Assembly (NCBI GenBank): GCA_016292515.1
Contig: JAEDIJ010000003.1
Coordinates: 49,886 to 113,885 of the forward strand
DNA: 64,000 nucleotides
Origin: Victivallaceae bacterium
GTDB taxonomy: Bacteria > Verrucomicrobiota > Lentisphaeria > Victivallales > Victivallaceae
Direction of reading: 5' to 3'
Position numbers and translations under genes: made by a program. The notes under the pieces were generated by a model. It made no database searches, had not been told where the DNA came from, and saw only the letters and a list, made by a program, of their open reading frames with translations. This document shows positions 41,453 through 50,703 of the stretch, piece by piece; the first letter of the stretch is position 1; the number at the start of each line of letters is the position of its first letter.

Positions 41453-42127
41453 TCATTCCTGATTTTCCAAACGGAAATCTCCGGCGGAGCGGAAAATTCC
41501 CACCATTTTTCCTTCACGGACAGCCCGCGTATTGCAGCGGATGAAAAACTGGACTTTCAGAACGCCGTTTTCCTCGGTGTGCTGATAATCCACGACCCTT
41601 ACGCCGATACGGTGCAACTCCGCCAGTACCCGGGCGAGTTCCTCCCGGTTTTTCAGCGTGCAGGAAATTTTCAGATCTTCGACCGCGGTCCAATTTCCCG
41701 CGCCAAGACGGAGCAATTCCAATCCGAAAAGCGTCAACAGCGTCGCCGCGATGCTGACGACGTACATCCCGCCGCCGACCGCCATCCCGATCCCCGCCGC
41801 CGTCCACAATCCGGCGGCGGTCGTCAATCCGGTAACGGATTTTTTCTGAAAAATGATCATTCCCGCGCCGAGGAAGCCGATGCCGCTGACGATCTGCGCC
41901 GCGACCCGGCTCGGATCCAGTTTCACCGTCGAATCCGCCCCTTGAAAAACAAAATCCCCGAAGCCGTGCTGCGAAACGATCATGATGAGCGCGCTTCCCA
42001 GCGCGACGAGAAAATGCGTCCGCAACCCCGCCTCTTTGGCGCGGTAGGAACGGTCGAAACCGATCACGCCGCCGAGAAAACCCGCCAGCGCGAGTCTTCC
42101 GATCAATTCCAGCAACTTCCAATCCAT
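41453..42127 (-). CDS. MgtC/SapB family membrane protein
   Basis: 224 residues from 42127 (MDWKLLELIGRL); the frame continues upstream through the promoter and is not used. Four or five membrane helices with the family motif GFDRSYRAKEAGLRTHFLVALGSALIMIVS near residues 23-52 and GIGFLGAGMIIFQKKSVTGLTTAAGLW near 85. The C-terminal cytoplasmic part looks like an ACT-like domain (NREELARVLAELHRIGVRVVDYQ). The family links to magnesium or phosphate stress. Confidence 0.88.
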   Translation of the reverse strand: MDWKLLELIGRLALAGFLGGVIGFDRSYRAKEAGLRTHFLVALGSALIMIVSQHGFGDFVFQGADSTVKLDPSRVAAQIVSGIGFLGAGMIIFQKKSVTGLTTAAGLWTAAGIGMAVGGGMYVVSIAATLLTLFGLELLRLGAGNWTAVEDLKISCTLKNREELARVLAELHRIGVRVVDYQHTEENGVLKVQFFIRCNTRAVREGKMVGIFRSAGDFRLENQE

Positions 42128-42162
42128 CGTAAAAATCTCCGTTGATTCAGAACTCCGCGCAT

Positions 42163-42191
42163 AATATACCGCAACGGCGGAAATTTTACAA
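42163..42191 (-). promoter_or_regulatory. Promoter of the mgtC-like operon
   Basis: Minus-strand TTGTAA (42191-42186), 17 bases, TATATT (42168-42163). Back-to-back with the Nudix promoter. Confidence 0.6.
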
Positions 42192-42207
42192 ATTGCGCGC
42201 GCACCGC

Positions 42208-42236
42208 TTGCGCGACGACGGCGGTGAAAGTATATT
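42208..42236 (+). promoter_or_regulatory. Promoter of the Nudix gene
   Basis: TTGCGC at 42208-42213, 17 bases, TATATT at 42231-42236, with the start codon close downstream (42265). Confidence 0.6.
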
Positions 42237-42264
42237 ATGACAAAACATTTTTTCAGGAGGGCTG

Positions 42265-42828
42265 ATGATGAAAGCAAAAATCTGCGGCGAAACGCCGCTC
42301 GCTTCGGCCAAATTTCTCAAATTGCGGGAGATCTCCTTTTGCGACGCCAAGGGAATTATGCGCAAATGGGAGAGTGCCGACCGCATCGCCGACGCCAAGG
42401 CGGTGATGATCGTCGCGCATATCCTGCCCGACGACGAATATCTCTTTGTCCGCCAGTTCCGCCCGCCGACCGGAAAAATGATGATCGAATTTCCCGCCGG
42501 GCTGATCGACCCCGGAGAAACGCCGGGAACGACCGCCGTGCGCGAACTCTACGAGGAAACCGGCTTTGCCGGCAAATTGACCAAAGTGACGAATTTCGGT
42601 TTTTCTTCGCCCGGAATGAGCGGAGAGCCGATCGCCGTCGCCTTTATGGAGATCGACGGCGACGCCTACCGCGACCAAGCCGTCGTCGCGCATCCGGAGG
42701 AATGTGAATCCATTGAAACTTTCCGCATCCGCCGCGACGATATCGCGGATTTTATCGGCCGCTGTGAAGCGCAGGGCGACGGGATCGACACAAAAATTTA
42801 TTTATTTGCCGCGGCGTTGCAAAAGTAG
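42265..42828 (+). CDS. Nudix hydrolase (ADP-ribose pyrophosphatase-like)
   Basis: 187 residues; AGGAGG lies just before the start (ATG 42265 or 42268). The Nudix box is complete: GLIDPGETPGTTAVRELYEETGF near residues 78-100 (Gx5Ex7REUxEExGU). The preceding FRPPTGKMMIEFPAG is typical of ADP-sugar pyrophosphatases (NudF-like). It probably hydrolyses ADP-ribose or another nucleotide sugar. Confidence 0.9.
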   Translation: MMKAKICGETPLASAKFLKLREISFCDAKGIMRKWESADRIADAKAVMIVAHILPDDEYLFVRQFRPPTGKMMIEFPAGLIDPGETPGTTAVRELYEETGFAGKLTKVTNFGFSSPGMSGEPIAVAFMEIDGDAYRDQAVVAHPEECESIETFRIRRDDIADFIGRCEAQGDGIDTKIYLFAAALQK

Positions 42829-42840
42829 AGGTTTTTCAAT

Positions 42841-42869
42841 TTGAAAAAAAGCACTTTTCGCGCTATATT
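42841..42869 (+). promoter_or_regulatory. Promoter of the TPR-dnaG-metH operon
   Basis: TTGAAA at 42841-42846, 17 bases, TATATT at 42864-42869. Confidence 0.65.
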
Positions 42870-42917
42870 TTCCAACGATTTCAGAAACGGTTCAAATACG
42901 AGTAGAGGATTCGATCG

Positions 42918-43652
42918 ATGAAACATTTTTCGGGTGCACTTCTGGGCGTTTTCCTTTTGACGCTGATCGCGGGCTGCGGCAACAACAATCCCTTCAAGGC
43001 GGCGGAAAAAGCCGCTGACGACGGCAATTGGAAAATGGCGATGGCGACTGCCGAAAGAGCGGTCAAAAAACATCCGCAGGACGTCAAGGGGCTGTTGCTT
43101 CTCGCCGTCGCCGCCGACAAGTGCAACCGGCGCGATGTCGCGCTCGACGCCGCTTTGCGCGCCGTCAAGATCAACGAAAAGGATTTCGCCGCGCAATACA
43201 CCCTCGGCAGAATATGCGTCGCTTCCGAAACCGACCGCACCGAGGGATTGAAACACCTCATCGCCGCGCACGAATTGAATCCCGACGCCATTGAGCCGAT
43301 CATTCTCATCTGCAACACGATGCAAGCGATGAATCATCAGCAGACGGCGAGTTTTCTTCTGAAATTGCAGAATTTCAACGACTACAAAGCAAGCGCAGTC
43401 CACTGCAACGACCTCGCGATCGCCTATATGAAAAAAGGACAGACCGCCGCGGCGAAAAATATCTTCATGAAAGCCTACAAGCTCGATCCCAACAACCCCG
43501 GAGTCCTGCTCAATATGGCGCGCTTTTTCGAAACGACCAAATGGCGGAACCTCGCCGGCAATTACTACAACTTTTTCCTGCTGCGTGCGGCAAACGCCCC
43601 GGAATACCGCGACGAAGTCGCCGTCGTCCAAAAACGCCTCAAACGGAAATGA
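42918..43652 (+). CDS. TPR-repeat lipoprotein
   Basis: 244 residues. Lipoprotein signal with lipobox LIAGC (Cys near residue 20). The mature part is all-helical with three to five TPR-like units (AADDGNWKMAMATAERAVKKHPQD; NRRDVALDAALRAVKINEKD; AYMKKGQTAAAKNIFMKAYKLDPNN). It is likely a protein-interaction scaffold at a membrane. It shares the promoter with dnaG, 12 bases downstream. Confidence 0.85.
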   Translation: MKHFSGALLGVFLLTLIAGCGNNNPFKAAEKAADDGNWKMAMATAERAVKKHPQDVKGLLLLAVAADKCNRRDVALDAALRAVKINEKDFAAQYTLGRICVASETDRTEGLKHLIAAHELNPDAIEPIILICNTMQAMNHQQTASFLLKLQNFNDYKASAVHCNDLAIAYMKKGQTAAAKNIFMKAYKLDPNNPGVLLNMARFFETTKWRNLAGNYYNFFLLRAANAPEYRDEVAVVQKRLKRK

Positions 43653-43663
43653 CTTTGTAGGCT

Positions 43664-45460
43664 ATGGCCGGAATTCCTGATGAAGTGATCGAAGAGATCC
43701 GTTCGAGGAGCAACATCGTCGATGTGATCGGCGGTTTTGTCCAACTGCGCAAGGCGGGCAACAACGCGTTCAAGGGACTTTGCCCCTTTCATCAGGAAAA
43801 GACCCCCTCCTTTTTCGTCGACGGCGCGCGTCAGAGTTACCATTGCTTCGGGTGCGGCAAAGGGGGCGACGTTTTCCGCTTCTTTATGGACAAGGACAAC
43901 CTCACCTTTGTCGACGCGATCAAAATGCTCGCCAACCGCGCCGGCGTCATCATCCCCGAAAACGTTTCCGGCAATCCCGCCGAAAGCCGAAAAAAAGCCG
44001 ACGAGCGCGAGAGAGTTTACCAGATCCACGCGGAACTTGCTTCGCTGTTTCAGAAAATTTTACGCGACAATCCGCAGGGCCCCGTCGCGTGCTATCTCAA
44101 AGGGCGCGGTCTGCCGCAGGAGATCATCGAAAAATTCAAGATCGGTGCCGCTCCGGCGGGATGGACGACGGGAGTCGACTATTTGCGCGGCCTCGGTTTC
44201 CGCGACGACGAAATGGTGACGGCGGGCGTCGCGTTGCGCGGTCAGCGCGACCCGTCGCGCATTTTCGACCTTTTTCACGACCGGCTCGCCTTTACGATCG
44301 AAAACGAGATCGCCCGTCCGGTCGGATTCAGCGCGCGTTCACTCGAAGCCAAACCCGCCGACGGCCGCAAATACGTCAATTCGCCGGAAACGCCGATTTT
44401 CAAAAAGAGCCGCTTGCTCTACGCCTTGTCGCAGGCGCGCCAGTCGATCGGCAAAATGAATATGGCGATTCTCTGCGAGGGGCAGATGGATGCGATCGCC
44501 TTTCACCGCGCCGGATTTTCCTGCGCCGTCGCGCCGCTCGGCTCGGCATTCACTCCGGAGCAGGCGCAGATCCTCAAACGCTATACCAATCACATCATCC
44601 TCGCCTTTGACGCCGATCAGGCGGGGCAAAAGGCGTTTCTCCACGCCGCCGAAATTTTGCTGCCGCTCTCGATGGAACTCAAAGTGATGCGCATCCCCGG
44701 CGGCAAAGATCCCGATGAACTCTACCGCAACGGCGGTGCCGAAGCGGTCGCTTGTGCGGTCAATTCTTCGCAGTCGTGGCTGTCGATCCTCGTCGAAGTG
44801 CTCAAAAGCCGCTACGATTTCACGACCCCCGTCGGGCGCGGCGAAGCCGCCGGAGTCGTCGCCGGATATCTCGAAAAAGTCCCCGATCAGGTCGAGCTCG
44901 AAGTCTACGTTTCCGACAGCGCGAAATTGCTTCAAGTGAGCGAAAACGCGATCTACTCCAAACTCTCGGTGCGGCACGCGCAGAGCCGCCGCCGCGAAGA
45001 ATTCAGCCGTCCATCCCCGAAGCCGGAAACGGCACCGGTGCGCCGTCATTACAATGCGGCGATGCTGACTTTGCTCGAAGTCGCCATTTCTTCGCCCGAT
45101 GCCGCGCGCAAGATCGCGGAAATTCTCCCCGGCGACGAACTCCCCGACGACGATCCCGTCGCCAAGGCGATCAATTTTTCCGTCGGCGCCGCTCTCAACG
45201 GCGAGGAGGACGGCGGCGTTGCCGCCATCCGCGAACTTCTGATCGAAAATCCGGTGCCGGAGATCAGCCGCATCCTCGTCGAACATACGGTTTATCAGGA
45301 TGCGATCAAGGCGGCGGAGGATGCCGTCAACGATTACCGGCGCACCCGCCGCGACGAAAAACGCCGGGAATTGACGGCGAAACTCGCGGTCACGCGGGAC
45401 CCCGCCGAAATCACCGCATTGTTGCAGGCGATCCAAAACCTTTCCAGGAGGTCATCATGA
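43664..45460 (+). CDS. dnaG: DNA primase
   Basis: 598 residues. N-terminal zinc finger C40-x2-H43-x17-C61-x2-C64. The RNA polymerase core has YFKIGAAP-like IEKFKIGAAPAGW near 148, RPVGFSARSLE near 221, and the Toprim motif ILCEGQMDAIAFH near 270 with AFDADQAGQKA near 311. The C-terminal helicase-binding part is present but diverged. Makes RNA primers for replication. Confidence 0.96.
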   Translation: MAGIPDEVIEEIRSRSNIVDVIGGFVQLRKAGNNAFKGLCPFHQEKTPSFFVDGARQSYHCFGCGKGGDVFRFFMDKDNLTFVDAIKMLANRAGVIIPENVSGNPAESRKKADERERVYQIHAELASLFQKILRDNPQGPVACYLKGRGLPQEIIEKFKIGAAPAGWTTGVDYLRGLGFRDDEMVTAGVALRGQRDPSRIFDLFHDRLAFTIENEIARPVGFSARSLEAKPADGRKYVNSPETPIFKKSRLLYALSQARQSIGKMNMAILCEGQMDAIAFHRAGFSCAVAPLGSAFTPEQAQILKRYTNHIILAFDADQAGQKAFLHAAEILLPLSMELKVMRIPGGKDPDELYRNGGAEAVACAVNSSQSWLSILVEVLKSRYDFTTPVGRGEAAGVVAGYLEKVPDQVELEVYVSDSAKLLQVSENAIYSKLSVRHAQSRRREEFSRPSPKPETAPVRRHYNAAMLTLLEVAISSPDAARKIAEILPGDELPDDDPVAKAINFSVGAALNGEEDGGVAAIRELLIENPVPEISRILVEHTVYQDAIKAAEDAVNDYRRTRRDEKRRELTAKLAVTRDPAEITALLQAIQNLSRRSS

Positions 45461-45987
45461 AATATCTTTTGGTTGCATTCTGTACGCTTTTGCTCGCGGG
45501 GTGCGTCAGCGAAAGCGTCACGGCGAAACAGCGCGCGGGATTGACGATGCGCCGCTCCGCCGCCAAGATCGAACATCACGATCTCAAACTTTCTCTGGTC
45601 GGCAAACGCGACAAAGTTTGCGACAAGGGGCAGAATCTCACGTTCAAACTGCAAAACAACGGTGCCGATGCGATCACCCTCATCGACTGGCGGCTCGATG
45701 CCGCGAGCAATCTGCGCGTCGAGTGTCAGGTGTGGTTCCCCGGCAACGACCAGCCCGACGAAAATGCGTGGCTCACCATCAACGAACCGCCGGAGGGCGA
45801 TGCCCGGCGTTATCCTCTGACGCTCGATCCGCAAAACCTCATCACGATCGACGTGCCGCTGGAATTCGTTCAGCGGCTCCGGATCTCCCCGGGCGCGGAA
45901 CGGCGTTATTTTGTCCGCGCGACCGTGGAACTCGATTCCGTTTCGGTACGTTCCGACGTCGCGGCATTCACCGTCCGCAATCCGTAG
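45457..45987 (+). CDS. Lipoprotein of unknown function
   Basis: Start 45457 overlaps the dnaG stop and has AGGAGG upstream. 176 residues with lipobox LLLAGC (Cys near 16). The mature part is beta-rich: KVCDKGQNLTFKLQNNGADAITLIDWRLDAASNLRVECQVWFPG, an immunoglobulin-like pattern as in YcfL-type lipoproteins, but the similarity is weak. Located between dnaG and the methionine genes; the link to either is not apparent. Confidence 0.75.
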   Translation: MKYLLVAFCTLLLAGCVSESVTAKQRAGLTMRRSAAKIEHHDLKLSLVGKRDKVCDKGQNLTFKLQNNGADAITLIDWRLDAASNLRVECQVWFPGNDQPDENAWLTINEPPEGDARRYPLTLDPQNLITIDVPLEFVQRLRISPGAERRYFVRATVELDSVSVRSDVAAFTVRNP

Positions 45988-45995
45988 AGGGCGCA

Positions 45996-46628
45996 ATGGC
46001 TGAACGCATCTCGGACTTCCCGCAAATCACTTTCCCGATCCCGGAAAAGGAAATTTTTTTCCGGCTCGGCGGGCGCGCCGGTAAAGCGGGGATGTCCGAA
46101 ACGTTTCTTTCTGAATATAAGTCATTGATACGCAAGGCTTTTTTACTTTGTTCAGCCTGCGGCCGCACGCGGGTGCTCGACATCGTGGAACTCTCCTCTG
46201 ATGGCGTTCTTTTGAGCGGCGGCGAATTTCTGATCGGCGGACAATTTGCCGACACGCTCGCCGGATGCGGCAAACTCTGGTGCGCGGCGGCGACCGTCGG
46301 AAGCAGGATCATCGAGGCGCGCGACGCGCAGACTTCCGTCAGCGCAAAAAGCGTTTACGATGCCGTCGGCAGCGAATGTGCGGAAAAGGCGATCCAGTTT
46401 CTCCACGAAAGAGCCGTCCGCGATCACCTCCGGCGCGGCGAGATCGTTTCGCTGAAACGCTATTCCCCCGGTTACGGCGATATGCCGCTGGAAACGCAAA
46501 AAATGTTTTTCCGTTTTTTGGAATTGAATGATTTAAATCTGTCCCTGACGTCAGAAAATTTCATCGTCCCGGAAAAAAGCGTGACGGCGTGGGCGGGGAT
46601 CCGGTACTTAGGAGAAAATTTACGATGA
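45996..46628 (+). CDS. Stand-alone methionine synthase activation-domain protein
   Basis: 210 residues. In E. coli MetH the last ~330 residues bind S-adenosylmethionine and re-methylate oxidised cobalamin. Here that part is a separate protein: RYSPGYGDMPLETQKMFF near residues 150-167 and PEKSVTAWAGIRYLG near 190-204 match the activation-domain motifs (RxSPGYxxxPxxxQ; P..S..A..G). It overlaps the metH start by four bases (ATGA), so the two are made together. Its reductant partner is not in the window. Similar split systems are known in other bacteria. Confidence 0.88.
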   Translation: MAERISDFPQITFPIPEKEIFFRLGGRAGKAGMSETFLSEYKSLIRKAFLLCSACGRTRVLDIVELSSDGVLLSGGEFLIGGQFADTLAGCGKLWCAAATVGSRIIEARDAQTSVSAKSVYDAVGSECAEKAIQFLHERAVRDHLRRGEIVSLKRYSPGYGDMPLETQKMFFRFLELNDLNLSLTSENFIVPEKSVTAWAGIRYLGENLR

Positions 46629-49027
46629 CGAGAAATGATTTTCAGAAATTCGCCTTTTCCGGCGTACTGCTCGACGGTGCTTTCGGCACGGAACTGGCAA
46701 AACGCGGTATGCCGGAGGGCGTTTCCCCCGAACTTTGGGCTTTGGAAAATTTCGACGCGACGGCGGAGATTTTGCGCGCCTACCGCGCGGCGGGCAGTCA
46801 ACTGCTCTACGCCCCGACTTTTGGCGGAAACCGGCTCAAACTCGCCAATTTCCATTTGGAAAACCGCGTCGCGGAAATCAATCGCGAACTGGTACGGCGC
46901 GCCAAGGAAACGATTCCCGACGCGCTGATTTTCGGCGACGTTTCCTCGACCGGAAATTTCATCGATCCCTACGGCAAACTGGATTTCGACGAAGCGGTCG
47001 ATGTTTTCCGCGAAGAAATTTCCGCGCTCATTTCGGGCGGCGCCGACGGCATCGTCATCGAAACGATGATGGATCTGCAAGAATCGCGCGCCGCATTGAT
47101 CGCGCTCCGCGAAGTCGCTCCCGATCTCCCCGGCATCGTCACGATGACTTTTGAAAGTTCGATGCGAAGCCTCACGGGAGTCGATCCCGTCAGCGCGCTC
47201 GTCACCTTGCAGGCACTGGGCGCGGACGCTTTCGGCTGCAACTGCTCGACGGGCCCGCAGGATATGGTGAAACTGCTGACGACGTTGAAGCCTTACGCGC
47301 AGATCCCGCTCGTCGCCAAGCCCAACGCCGGAGTCCCGACGCTGCGAAACAATCAGACTTTTTTCCCGATGGACGCCGCGGAATTTTCCTCCTATGCCGG
47401 CGCGCTCGTCGAGGCGGGTGCCGCCTTGCTCGGCGGTTGTTGCGGCACGACTCCGGAGCATATCCGGCAACTCGGCGTCGAAATGAAAAAATCGACCGCC
47501 TTTTTCCGCAATGCGCATCCGCTTCGCGGCGTTGTCGCCTCGCCGTCGCAGTTCTGCCGTCTCGCTCCGGAAGAACCGTTTGCCGTCATCGGCGAACGTA
47601 TCAACCCGACCGGAAAAAAGGCGTTGCAGGCGCAGTTGCGCGAGGGCAAAACCGAAATGGTTTTCGATTTCGCGCTCCAACAGACACAAGCGGGCGCGGC
47701 ACTCCTCGACGTCAATATGGGACTTGCCGGGATCGACGAAAAAAAGATGATGCTTCAATCGCTCCGGCAGGTCATCAAAGCGTCGCCGCTGCCCGTTTCC
47801 ATCGACTCGACCGATCCCGAAACCGTCGAAGCGGCACTTCGTTTCTACCCCGGCAGAGCGTTGCTCAATTCGATCTCGGCGGAAAAGAGCCGACTGGAAA
47901 AAATCCTCCCCGTCGCGGCAAAATACGGCGCGATGCTGATCTTACTGCCGCTCACCGACGAGGGCATCCCCGATACGCTCGACGAACGCATCGCCGTCGT
48001 CGAAAAACTGCTCGCCGAAATCAAAAAATACGGCTATACGCCGCAGGATGTCGCTTTGGACGCCCTTATTATGACGATCTCCGCCAATAATGAAGCGGCG
48101 GAAATTTCTCTCGGCCTCATCGCGTGGGCAAAGGCGCACCATATCAACACCGTATGCGGATTGTCCAACGTGAGTTTCGGCTTGCCGGAGCGGCAACTGG
48201 TCAACCGTACTTTTCTCGCAATGGCGATCGGATGCGGTCTCAATTCCGCGATCGCCAATGTGCTTTTCCCCGAAACGATCGATCTGATCTACGCTGCCAA
48301 CGCATTGACCGGCAAGGATTTGCATCAAAAGAATTTTCTTGCTCGCTTCGCCGGACGCGATTCCGCCGCCGCGCCTCAAAAAGCCGAAAATCTTTCCGCG
48401 GGAGAAAAAGTCCGCCGCGCTATCCTCGACGGCAACGCCGACGGCATTCTCCCCGCACTCGAAGCCGCCCTCACGGAAAAATTTTCGGCGGCGGAATTGC
48501 TCAATGAAGTCCTCATCCCCGCGATCAACGAAGTCGGCGCGAAGTATGAAAAACAGGAATACTTTTTGCCGCAGTTGATCGCAAGCGCGGAAGCGATGCA
48601 AAAAGGCGCGGCTTTCCTCGAACCGAAACTTACCGTGCAATGCGAAAAAAATCCCAAAGCGCGCATTGTTTTCGCCACCGTCAAAGGCGATATCCACGAC
48701 ATCGGCAAAAACATCGTCATCGTGATGCTGAAAAATTACGGCTTCGACGTGATCGACCTCGGCAAGGATGTCCCGCCCGAAGTCATTCTCGATACGGCAG
48801 TTCGGGAAAACGTCGAGATCGTCGCCCTCTCGGCTTTGATGACGACGACGATGAAATCCATACGTCAAACCATTTCTCTCGCCCGTCAACGCGGCTTGAA
48901 CCACCTCAAATTCCTCGTGGGCGGTGCCGTCGTCGATCAACTTTTCGCCGACGAGATCGGCGCATATTACACGGCAGACCCGATGGCGACCGTCCGCACC
49001 GCGCAGGAATTGCTGAAAGTAAAATAA
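46625..49027 (+). CDS. metH: Cobalamin-dependent methionine synthase without activation domain
   Basis: 800 residues; E. coli MetH has 1227. Domains: homocysteine-binding barrel (1-~300, with zinc ligands in FGCNCS near 205 and GGCCGT near 271), pterin-binding barrel (~330-600, FAVIGERINPTGKKALQ), and cobalamin domain (~610-800) with DIHDIG at 689-694 (His691 is the expected cobalt ligand). The activation domain is the separate protein just upstream. It transfers methyl from methyl-tetrahydrofolate to homocysteine. Confidence 0.95.
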   Translation: MTRNDFQKFAFSGVLLDGAFGTELAKRGMPEGVSPELWALENFDATAEILRAYRAAGSQLLYAPTFGGNRLKLANFHLENRVAEINRELVRRAKETIPDALIFGDVSSTGNFIDPYGKLDFDEAVDVFREEISALISGGADGIVIETMMDLQESRAALIALREVAPDLPGIVTMTFESSMRSLTGVDPVSALVTLQALGADAFGCNCSTGPQDMVKLLTTLKPYAQIPLVAKPNAGVPTLRNNQTFFPMDAAEFSSYAGALVEAGAALLGGCCGTTPEHIRQLGVEMKKSTAFFRNAHPLRGVVASPSQFCRLAPEEPFAVIGERINPTGKKALQAQLREGKTEMVFDFALQQTQAGAALLDVNMGLAGIDEKKMMLQSLRQVIKASPLPVSIDSTDPETVEAALRFYPGRALLNSISAEKSRLEKILPVAAKYGAMLILLPLTDEGIPDTLDERIAVVEKLLAEIKKYGYTPQDVALDALIMTISANNEAAEISLGLIAWAKAHHINTVCGLSNVSFGLPERQLVNRTFLAMAIGCGLNSAIANVLFPETIDLIYAANALTGKDLHQKNFLARFAGRDSAAAPQKAENLSAGEKVRRAILDGNADGILPALEAALTEKFSAAELLNEVLIPAINEVGAKYEKQEYFLPQLIASAEAMQKGAAFLEPKLTVQCEKNPKARIVFATVKGDIHDIGKNIVIVMLKNYGFDVIDLGKDVPPEVILDTAVRENVEIVALSALMTTTMKSIRQTISLARQRGLNHLKFLVGGAVVDQLFADEIGAYYTADPMATVRTAQELLKVK

Positions 49028-49538
49028 CGCGACGGGAGCAAGAGGGGGCTGATTTCGCCCCTCGCGAAACTAAACTAAAAGGGTACTTGGGTGAGAAAAA
49101 CCGGGAGGTTTGCGGTATGCCCGACGGGATCGGAGCAACTGCGTTGTCATCCACAACGGACATTAACGGACAAAACCGACATTAACGGACAAAACGGACG
49201 CGTCATCATTGCGTGATTTTACCTTTTCCCATCACGCTATTGTCCGTTTCAGCCTTCATTTCACGGCAACATCTGCGAGGCTATCCTTTGCGTAGGGAGT
49301 GTCGCCCGTCGGGCAGTCGGGTGGACGAAGCGCGAAAGCGCGAAGTATTAGCCCGCGTGGAACGCATCTTCTTTTGCAGTAACAAATATAGACGACCGCA
49401 GAGATTTGCAGGGATGAGCGTAAAAATCGCGGTCAAACGACAGTCGCAAATATCTGCGGCAGGTACAGATCCCGCCTGTGGCGGGCACTTGGGGAGTCAA
49501 GAGGGCGCGGCGTGAGCCCCCTCTTATGCCCATCGCGT
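49028..49538. repeat. Dispersed element A, complete copy
   Basis: About 510 bases. Ends are inverted repeats: left ACGCGACGGGAGCAAGAGGG, right, read inward on the other strand, ACGCGATGGGCATAAGAGGG. The left end touches the metH stop codon and the right end touches the T-run of the kdgK terminator; TAA flanks the CGCG at both ends, possibly a target duplication. Inside: AACGGAC words near 49155-49200, a hairpin GCGTGAT...ATCACGC-like, and CCGCAGAGATTTGC with CAAATATCTGCGGC. No coding frame is convincing. Confidence 0.8.
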
Positions 49539-49570
49539 AAAAAAAGGACTGCCGTTTGTGACGGCAGTCC
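49539..49570 (-). terminator. Intrinsic terminator of the eda-kdgK operon
   Basis: Minus strand: GGACTGCCGT-CACAA-ACGGCAGTCC and then TTTTTTT. A perfect 10-base stem, 18 bases after the kdgK stop. Confidence 0.9.
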
Positions 49571-49588
49571 GTAGAGGAAGCAAATCGA

Positions 49589-50683
49589 TTAGCGTTCGAC
49601 GCGGGCAGAACCGCCGCCGATGAGTTTTTCGACTTCGGAAAGACGCGCCATCGACGTGTCGCCGGGGGTGGTCATCGCGAGCGCGCCGTGGGCGGCGCCG
49701 TATTCGACGGCGACGGAGGCTTTGCCGGTTTTGAGCAGTCCGTAGATCAAGCCGGAAGCGAAACTGTCGCCGCCGCCGACGCGGTCGAAAATTTCAAGAC
49801 CGGGGCGGTAGGTCGCTTCAAAGAATTCTCCGTCCTGCCAGGCGATGGCGCCCCAGTCGTTGACGGTGGCGGTCTTGACGGTGCGGAGCGTATTGGCGAC
49901 GACTTTGAAAGGATACGCCTTGACGACGTTGCCGATCATTTTCTTGAAACTCTCGACCTTGATGTTGGAAAGGCTCTTGTCGACGCCCTCGACCTCAAAG
50001 CCGAGGCAGGCGGTGAAGTCTTCTTCGTTGCCGATCATCACATCGACGTATTTCGCCATTTCGCGGTTGACTTCGCGGGCGCGTTCAAGACCGCCGATGC
50101 TTTTCCAGAGGCTGGGGCGGTAGTTGAGATCGTAACTGGTGACGGTACCGTATTTCTTGGCGGCTTTGAGTGCTTCGATGACGACGCCGGGGGTGGTGTC
50201 GCTCAACGCGGCGAAGATCCCGCCGGTATGGAAGTGGCGGACTTTGAGTTTGCCGAAGATCATATCCCAGTCGATGTCGCCGGCTTTCAGTTGCGAAACG
50301 GCGGTATTGCCGCGGTCGGAGCAACCGACGGCACCGCGGATGCCGAAGCCGCGCTCGGTGAAGTTCAAGCCGTTGCGGACACTGCGGCCGATACCGTCGT
50401 AGGGGACCCACTTGATGAGGCTGGTATCGACGCCGCCTTGGAGGATGAAATCCTCGACGAGACGACCGACCGGATTGTCGGCAAACGCGGTGACGACACC
50501 GGCGCGCAAGCCGAAACAGCGGCGCAGACCGCGCGCGACGTTGTATTCGCCACCGCCTTCCCACGCGGTAAAACTACGGGCGGTGTGGATGCGTCCCGGG
50601 CCGGGATCAAGACGGAGCATGATTTCACCGAGCGAGAGAATATCGTAACGGCACTCTTCGGCAGGCAAGTATTGCAGACCCAT
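49589..50683 (-). CDS. PfkB-family sugar kinase, probably 2-keto-3-deoxygluconate kinase
   Basis: 364 residues, slightly long for the family. N-terminal DILSLGEIMLRLDPGPGRIHTA near residues 14-35, the substrate site GGGEYNVARGL, and the C-terminal PfkB signature VGGGDSFASGLIYGLL near 320 with the catalytic Asp. The gene upstream in the operon encodes KDPG aldolase, so the kinase is most likely KDG kinase (KdgK), giving the last two steps of uronate/KDG breakdown to pyruvate and glyceraldehyde-3-phosphate. Confidence 0.85.
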   Translation of the reverse strand: MGLQYLPAEECRYDILSLGEIMLRLDPGPGRIHTARSFTAWEGGGEYNVARGLRRCFGLRAGVVTAFADNPVGRLVEDFILQGGVDTSLIKWVPYDGIGRSVRNGLNFTERGFGIRGAVGCSDRGNTAVSQLKAGDIDWDMIFGKLKVRHFHTGGIFAALSDTTPGVVIEALKAAKKYGTVTSYDLNYRPSLWKSIGGLERAREVNREMAKYVDVMIGNEEDFTACLGFEVEGVDKSLSNIKVESFKKMIGNVVKAYPFKVVANTLRTVKTATVNDWGAIAWQDGEFFEATYRPGLEIFDRVGGGDSFASGLIYGLLKTGKASVAVEYGAAHGALAMTTPGDTSMARLSEVEKLIGGGSARVER

Positions 50684-50703
50684 AATGAAAATCCTTTATT
50701 TGA

